From Paenibacillus sp. FSL R10-2782 (lineage in GTDB: Bacteria > Bacillota > Bacilli > Paenibacillales > Paenibacillaceae), in contig NZ_CP151951.1 in NCBI RefSeq assembly GCF_038592985.1, positions 3,773,001-3,837,000 on the forward strand: a DNA stretch of 64,000 nucleotides. The letters run 5' to 3'. Both the position numbers and the translations under genes were made by a program. The notes below the pieces were generated by a model. The model was not told the origin of the DNA. It saw nothing but the letters and a program-made list of their open reading frames with translations, and searched no databases. Each line of letters starts with the position of its first letter. Position 1 is the first letter of the stretch. Shown piece by piece: positions 59,700 to 64,000 of this stretch.

Positions 59700-62552
59700 A
59701 TGAGCATCGTAGCGAAAGACCGCTTTACCTATCAGCACTTACATGTCACTTGGCCCTATGGCAAGCTGCGTCTTACGCACGTCCACATGAGTCATGAGCT
59801 GGGAGAACATGCCAGACTGGTGATCACAGGCAGCTTGGAAGCCCATCAGGCAGATACGATTATTACTAAAGCAAGCAGCGACGATAAGATCGAACTCTGG
59901 TATTCGGATGCCAAGGAACGGAAACACCCCTTATTTATGGGGCAATTGTACTGCGTAGATGTACAGCACCTGCATCAAGAGATCGTGGTGAATCTCGACG
60001 TCATTTCTCATAGTTTCAAACTGGATACGCAGCTCAAAAACCGTTCTTTTCAACACATCCATCAAAAGTATGTAGACATTGTAGATGCGGTACTGGCCGA
60101 TTATAAAGGCTCGGACAAGATTGATGAGGCTTTTGAGAAAAAAGCGACAGACCAGTTCATCATGCAGTATCAGGAGACGGATTGGACCTTTTTAAAACGG
60201 TTAGCTTCGCATGTAGGTGCCCTTCTCGTTCCTAATATCGTTTCACACCATGCGCAAATTTGGATCGGTATCCCGCAGGCACGGCAGCATATTCAATTGA
60301 AAGAGGTTCCTTTTACGCTACAGCGCAAGATTGCTCCCTATCTGGATCAGGAGGCGAACGGCTGGAAATCGGCTGCCATCGGGGATTACACCCGATATAC
60401 CTTTGAATGGGATCAGATGCTGCAACTGGGAGACGAAGTCAAGCGCAATCACGAAACCTACGTCATCACCAAGCGTGAAGGCCAATTGATTCGTGGCTTG
60501 ATGACCTGGTCGTATGAGTGCGCCCTGTCGGCGGGCTTGATGGTCCCTAAAATATACAATCGAACCATCATTGGTGCCGCTATTGAAGGAAAAATACTGG
60601 AGGTCAGCCGTAATCAGGTTAGACTACATTTGGATATGGACGATCAGCAGAATCCCAAAGATGCCCAATGGTTCCCCTATTCTGCCGAAGGTAATCAGGT
60701 CTGGTATCTCATGCCGGAAAAAGGCGCACAGGTGAAGCTGTATTTTCCAAGTGCAGACGAAGATGATGCGATGGTCATTCAATCCGTGCGGACGAAACCA
60801 ACTAGCGTTGCGACCCCTTCCTCACACGCCGCTCAAGGTGCCGTGGTCGAATCACCTGCAGCACGTCATAGCCGTAAAACAGCCGACCCCGGGGTGAAAT
60901 CTTTTGCAAATCCGCAGGGAAAAGAAATATCCTTGGGCAACTCCGAGCTGTCGATGAGTGCTCAGGAAGGATCGCTGTACATTTCCATGAATGCCCATCA
61001 TGGCGTGAGCCTGAACAGTACTCAGCATGTTCAGATTCAAGCTACAGGCAGCCTTCGTCTTTCAGCAGGAAGCATCCTCCTGAAAGGAACCAACGGCTTA
61101 CACCTGAATACAACCACCGATACGCTGGATTTGGAACAGGAAGTCAACAGCGTGAGCGCTGAAATCCAGCTTCAAGCTTCCCTCCATCAATACTACCCTG
61201 AGCCGCTGTTGTCTGATTTTGAGAAGCAGGTCGCTGAAAAGGGAATCCAAAGTGTGCTCGGAGCACGCGTGAAGGAAAATGTAGGTGCCACGCTCAAGGG
61301 AGAATGGGATGCGGGAGTAGAATTTGTAGCAGGTGTATGGGATATGGTGGTCGATGTAGCAGATATGGGAGTCATGGTGGCTACTCCTTTCGTCATGCCG
61401 GGTAACGTCACCGGGAAAGGCTTTCTGGAGCGTAATGAGACACTTGAAGGAATTAAGCATGCAGGAGAATATATTGCGGAAACGGTCACTTTTCAAAAGT
61501 CAGGGAACGAACTTCTGAATGACGGGAAAAAGGCTTGGGATGGTTTTACAGAACCTCTTGTGAAAAAGTGGAACAATTTTATTCCAAACCCGCTGACAGA
61601 CACGAAGCAAGAAAGTTATGATGCAGGGTATGACAGCATAAAAGCTGTAGAGCGTGGAGTGGATGTCATTACAATCGTCAAGGGAGGAGCCAAACTCACT
61701 AAGAATTTAGGAAAGCTAGGCAAAGAAGAAGCCTCCTTCTCTAAAGGAATCAAGGGTGCGGAAGAAAAGAACGGTGGAAAAGGTGGAGCGCCGGGATTAT
61801 TCGGGGATGCTGCGAAAGCCGACTCTGCTCTAGCAAAGGCAGGAGATGGAAAATTCAAAACGAACGCCCTCCGCCTTCCGACCAATTTCGAATCCTTGGG
61901 TAGTTACTTGCAAAGTGTAGCCCGAAAGATGAATATCCGTATAACTAAAAGATCACCCATCTTTGCAACGGCTGGAGGTCATTATAAGTTTTATGATCTG
62001 GGTCCTGATGTCCCTCATTCCAAAGCGGGTGCGAAGGTTTCGCCTGAGAGACAAAAACAAATGGATGCGTTAGAATCAGGAGAGTATACGGGTAAGGGTA
62101 ATAAGGGGACGGGTGAAGCTGCTAAGTCTGTTATAGAGAAAGAGAAATGGCTTGAGAGTCTACAAAACACAGAAAACTTCAAACAAGGGACTAAAGAAAA
62201 TGGATTAAACCATATTTTTGATGGTGAAATACTCAAAAATGGAAATGCCAATGGTTTTCATTATGAAGGAATGCCAAATAGTAACGGTAAAATTGTCGGA
62301 AATATTGACCCACCTAATGAGTTTGGTGTCTATCAAGCCAATATTGAAATTAATGAAGTATTAAAAGGACCTAAATCCACATTTTTTCCAAAGGAATGGA
62401 CACCACAACAGGTGATAGAATCAGTAAATGAAGCTTTTAATAATAAAGTAATTATAAAAAACAATAAATATATAGGGAAAACAAGCACGGGAATGGAAAT
62501 AGAGTTTATTTTAAGAAATGATAAGATAATTTCAGCTTATCCAGTATATTGA
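59700..62552 (+). CDS. VgrG-like polymorphic toxin with EndoU-type C-terminus
   Basis: 950 residues. The first ~460 repeat the 55384 hub layout (FIMQYQETDWTFLKRLASH, LDMDDQQNPKDAQWFPYS). A repeat-like stretch, a ~170-residue Asp/Glu-rich linker and a pretoxin region (FESLGSYLQSVARKMNIR) follow, with GTGEAA at 803-808 as the junction. The last ~140 residues resemble bacterial EndoU RNases: NHIFDGE, FHYEG, FFPKEWTPQQVIE, GMEIEFILRN, AYPVY. The nuclease would cleave target RNA. Immunity gene directly downstream. Confidence 0.8.
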   Translation: MSIVAKDRFTYQHLHVTWPYGKLRLTHVHMSHELGEHARLVITGSLEAHQADTIITKASSDDKIELWYSDAKERKHPLFMGQLYCVDVQHLHQEIVVNLDVISHSFKLDTQLKNRSFQHIHQKYVDIVDAVLADYKGSDKIDEAFEKKATDQFIMQYQETDWTFLKRLASHVGALLVPNIVSHHAQIWIGIPQARQHIQLKEVPFTLQRKIAPYLDQEANGWKSAAIGDYTRYTFEWDQMLQLGDEVKRNHETYVITKREGQLIRGLMTWSYECALSAGLMVPKIYNRTIIGAAIEGKILEVSRNQVRLHLDMDDQQNPKDAQWFPYSAEGNQVWYLMPEKGAQVKLYFPSADEDDAMVIQSVRTKPTSVATPSSHAAQGAVVESPAARHSRKTADPGVKSFANPQGKEISLGNSELSMSAQEGSLYISMNAHHGVSLNSTQHVQIQATGSLRLSAGSILLKGTNGLHLNTTTDTLDLEQEVNSVSAEIQLQASLHQYYPEPLLSDFEKQVAEKGIQSVLGARVKENVGATLKGEWDAGVEFVAGVWDMVVDVADMGVMVATPFVMPGNVTGKGFLERNETLEGIKHAGEYIAETVTFQKSGNELLNDGKKAWDGFTEPLVKKWNNFIPNPLTDTKQESYDAGYDSIKAVERGVDVITIVKGGAKLTKNLGKLGKEEASFSKGIKGAEEKNGGKGGAPGLFGDAAKADSALAKAGDGKFKTNALRLPTNFESLGSYLQSVARKMNIRITKRSPIFATAGGHYKFYDLGPDVPHSKAGAKVSPERQKQMDALESGEYTGKGNKGTGEAAKSVIEKEKWLESLQNTENFKQGTKENGLNHIFDGEILKNGNANGFHYEGMPNSNGKIVGNIDPPNEFGVYQANIEINEVLKGPKSTFFPKEWTPQQVIESVNEAFNNKVIIKNNKYIGKTSTGMEIEFILRNDKIISAYPVY

Positions 62553-62571
62553 ATTGGAGGGTGTTCGAATA

Positions 62572-63036
62572 ATGATTAAATATAAATATAAACTGAAATA
62601 TATGGACGAATTCAATATAGTTGTATTGGATTTTGACGAAGAAAAATCACTGGAGTTCGCAAATATGATAAGTGATCCCTTAGGATCTGATATACCTTGG
62701 AGATTTAAAGATTTGAAAATTGATATTGATAATTATGTTGATTTATTAAGGGGAAATATACCCGAATATAGACATGGAGGAAATGCATCAAGCGTTATAT
62801 CCTATAGAGACTATACAATAATTGAAGATCCATTTTATGATGAGGAAGAAGATGAAATTGAGCCGATCTGTAAATTAGAGACAGTTGAATTTGTGAAAAT
62901 TGTATTAGTATGGGCTTATGAAACTTATAAATATAAAAGCGAGAGGGGGGTGATTGCTCGAGAGGAGGCAGACATGGTTATGAAATGGATTGAACAAAAA
63001 ATGATAGAAGTTAAGAGTATAGAAAATAACGAATAA
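62572..63036 (+). CDS. presumed immunity protein to the EndoU-type toxin
   Basis: 154 residues from ATG 62572 with GGAGGG 10 nt upstream; a TTG at 62554 would give a longer form with no ribosome site. Strongly acidic (IIEDPFYDEEEDEIEPICKL), single domain, no membrane segment. Its position 19 bp after a toxin and AT-rich composition like the toxin tip are the only functional evidence. Confidence 0.65.
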   Translation: MIKYKYKLKYMDEFNIVVLDFDEEKSLEFANMISDPLGSDIPWRFKDLKIDIDNYVDLLRGNIPEYRHGGNASSVISYRDYTIIEDPFYDEEEDEIEPICKLETVEFVKIVLVWAYETYKYKSERGVIAREEADMVMKWIEQKMIEVKSIENNE

Positions 63037-63053
63037 ACATAACTAACACTGAG

Positions 63054-63096
63054 AAGCTTATTCCTATTAGAGTCATAAAGAGGAATAGGCTTTTCA
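63054..63096 (+). terminator. terminator after the immunity gene
   Basis: AAGCTTATTCCT and AGGAATAGGCTT (11 of 12 pairs) followed by TTTT. Confidence 0.7.
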
Positions 63097-63188
63097 ATAT
63101 ACCTACAGTCTTTATAATATTGAAACATTACATAAATTTTGATTTGGGTAACGTAGACGGATACGGACTAAGATCGTTTTCTCCTTAG

Positions 63189-63716
63189 GGGACGGGTGAG
63201 GCTGCTCAGAGGCAAACAAAGAGATTTCCTACTAAATTAATTGATCCAACAGCGGATAAACATATTATTGATAAAGTAGCCGAAGCAAGAGGTGGATTAT
63301 CTAATAGATACAAAGAAGACGGTAATTTTGCTTATGCTGAAGTAAATGTTACAGGTGTTGATAAGACAGACTATTATGCGCATAGCGGAATTCATGACTC
63401 AACCAAAAAGATTCCTGGAACTGGGGAGTTTTCATTCAAGCCTGGAGAGCCAATATTTAAGGCAACTGAAGCTCCTGATAAAGCAGGAAATACTTACTTG
63501 AGGGATGGAGATACAGAGTATAAAATTTTAAATGATCTAGCAAAGAGAATAGGCGATAATCCAAATGCAACAGGAAAAATTAAATTATTTACCGAAAAGG
63601 ACACGTGTGGTAGTTGTAATAAAATTATTCAACAATTTGATGAAAAGTATCCTAATATCACAATTGAAGTTGTTCATAATGGTGATGTCCCTATTCCACC
63701 TAAGACTTCAAAATAA
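63189..63716 (+). pseudogene. orphan deaminase toxin tip (no start)
   Basis: Open from GGG 63189 (GTGEAAQRQT...) after an in-frame TAG at 63186-63188, to TAA 63716; about 175 codons. The C-terminal ~130 residues resemble polymorphic-toxin deaminases: AHSGIHDS with a candidate catalytic His, DTEYKILNDLAKRIGDNPNA, and FTEKDTCGSCNKIIQQF with zinc cysteines. No start, no ribosome site, and a terminator upstream. It is a classical orphan toxin module. Confidence 0.75.
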
Positions 63717-63737
63717 TTTTTCGGAGGTTTCTATAAA

Positions 63738-64000
63738 ATGGCTCATAGTTATGAAGAGTACTCAGAATATATAAATGAGACGTATTATGAATATAAAGAA
63801 GAGGAAAAAATGAGTAATAAGGAGGCGATTGCAAGAACATTTAATGAATATGATATGTCAATGAAAAAAAGTGAGACAGATAAAGCAGTTATTAGTGTAA
63901 TAATTGCAGAAATTTTAGTTTCTCATTTGAGAATACTAAACACTTTCAAAGATTATATGGTGGAAACGTTATCTGAACTAAATTTTAAATTAATTGAACA
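63738..64000 (+). CDS. Imm3-like immunity protein (runs off window)
   Basis: ATG 63738 with CGGAGG 9 nt upstream; 87 codons before the edge. MAHSYEEYSEYINETYYEYK and NKEAIARTFNEYD fit the Imm3 family, which is found next to deaminase and nuclease toxins. Immediately follows the orphan deaminase tip, so protection against that toxin is inferred. Confidence 0.68.
   Translation, partial: MAHSYEEYSEYINETYYEYKEEEKMSNKEAIARTFNEYDMSMKKSETDKAVISVIIAEILVSHLRILNTFKDYMVETLSELNFKLIE

Overview
This window looks like a low-to-mid GC Firmicutes chromosome, most likely Paenibacillus close to P. polymyxa. The grounds are AGGAGG-type ribosome binding sites with frequent TTG and GTG starts, a respiratory nitrate reductase island with a Staphylococcus-type NreABC oxygen/nitrate sensor, an (R,R)-butanediol dehydrogenase of the P. 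polymyxa type, a LicT/RAT-controlled beta-glucoside PTS, and a copper-amine-oxidase-stalk surface protein. The genus is an inference; no rRNA or tRNA gene is present to confirm it.

Layout. 1-642: 5' part of a soluble chemoreceptor. 957-5935: licT-bglP-bglA beta-glucoside operon with a promoter, a possible cre site and two LicT antiterminator/terminator elements. 5985-24610: an anaerobic nitrate respiration island, almost all on the minus strand. It reads ywiC-like, radical SAM/SPASM and hemY (haem), then ric (Fe-S repair), a decayed modAB remnant, narGHJI, nreABC, and narK-moeB-moaE-moaD-moaA. A hemerythrin-like gene diverges at its upstream edge. Four promoters in this island share one geometry: a TAGGG-N4-CCCTA-like box directly upstream of a -35/-10 pair with exactly 17 bp spacing. 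This suggests that NreC drives the whole set.

24611-36586 is a patchwork of intact small operons (TetR regulator, FAH-family hydrolase, MBL hydrolase, mtnN, vWA surface protein, adaA, PEP-mutase-like enzyme). Between them lie many decayed genes: monooxygenase, SDR, AraC, WXG100, aminotransferase, metQ and ogt. A 59-codon ORF at 36211 sits behind a promoter that carries a LexA-type box.

36587-55125 is ordinary chromosomal content: ArsR and an MFS pump, LacI and bdhA, TerD/vWA, amino acid permease, VanZ-RDD protein, nitroreductase, an IS110 remnant, MarR with a tautomerase, gdhA, thrC, tldE/tldD, a hypothetical gene and an alpha/beta hydrolase.

55384-64000 is the most unusual segment: a plus-strand cluster with a VgrG-like hub/spike, a pentapeptide-repeat protein, two unrecognised proteins, a DUF4280 PAAR-like tip, and a second VgrG-like protein that ends in an EndoU-type nuclease toxin. 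Next come its presumed immunity gene, a promoterless deaminase toxin tip joined at a 19-bp repeat of the first toxin's junction, and an Imm3-like immunity gene running off the edge. No sheath, tube, baseplate or ATPase gene is seen. The cluster looks like a modular spike-toxin locus in a Gram-positive with an unknown delivery route.
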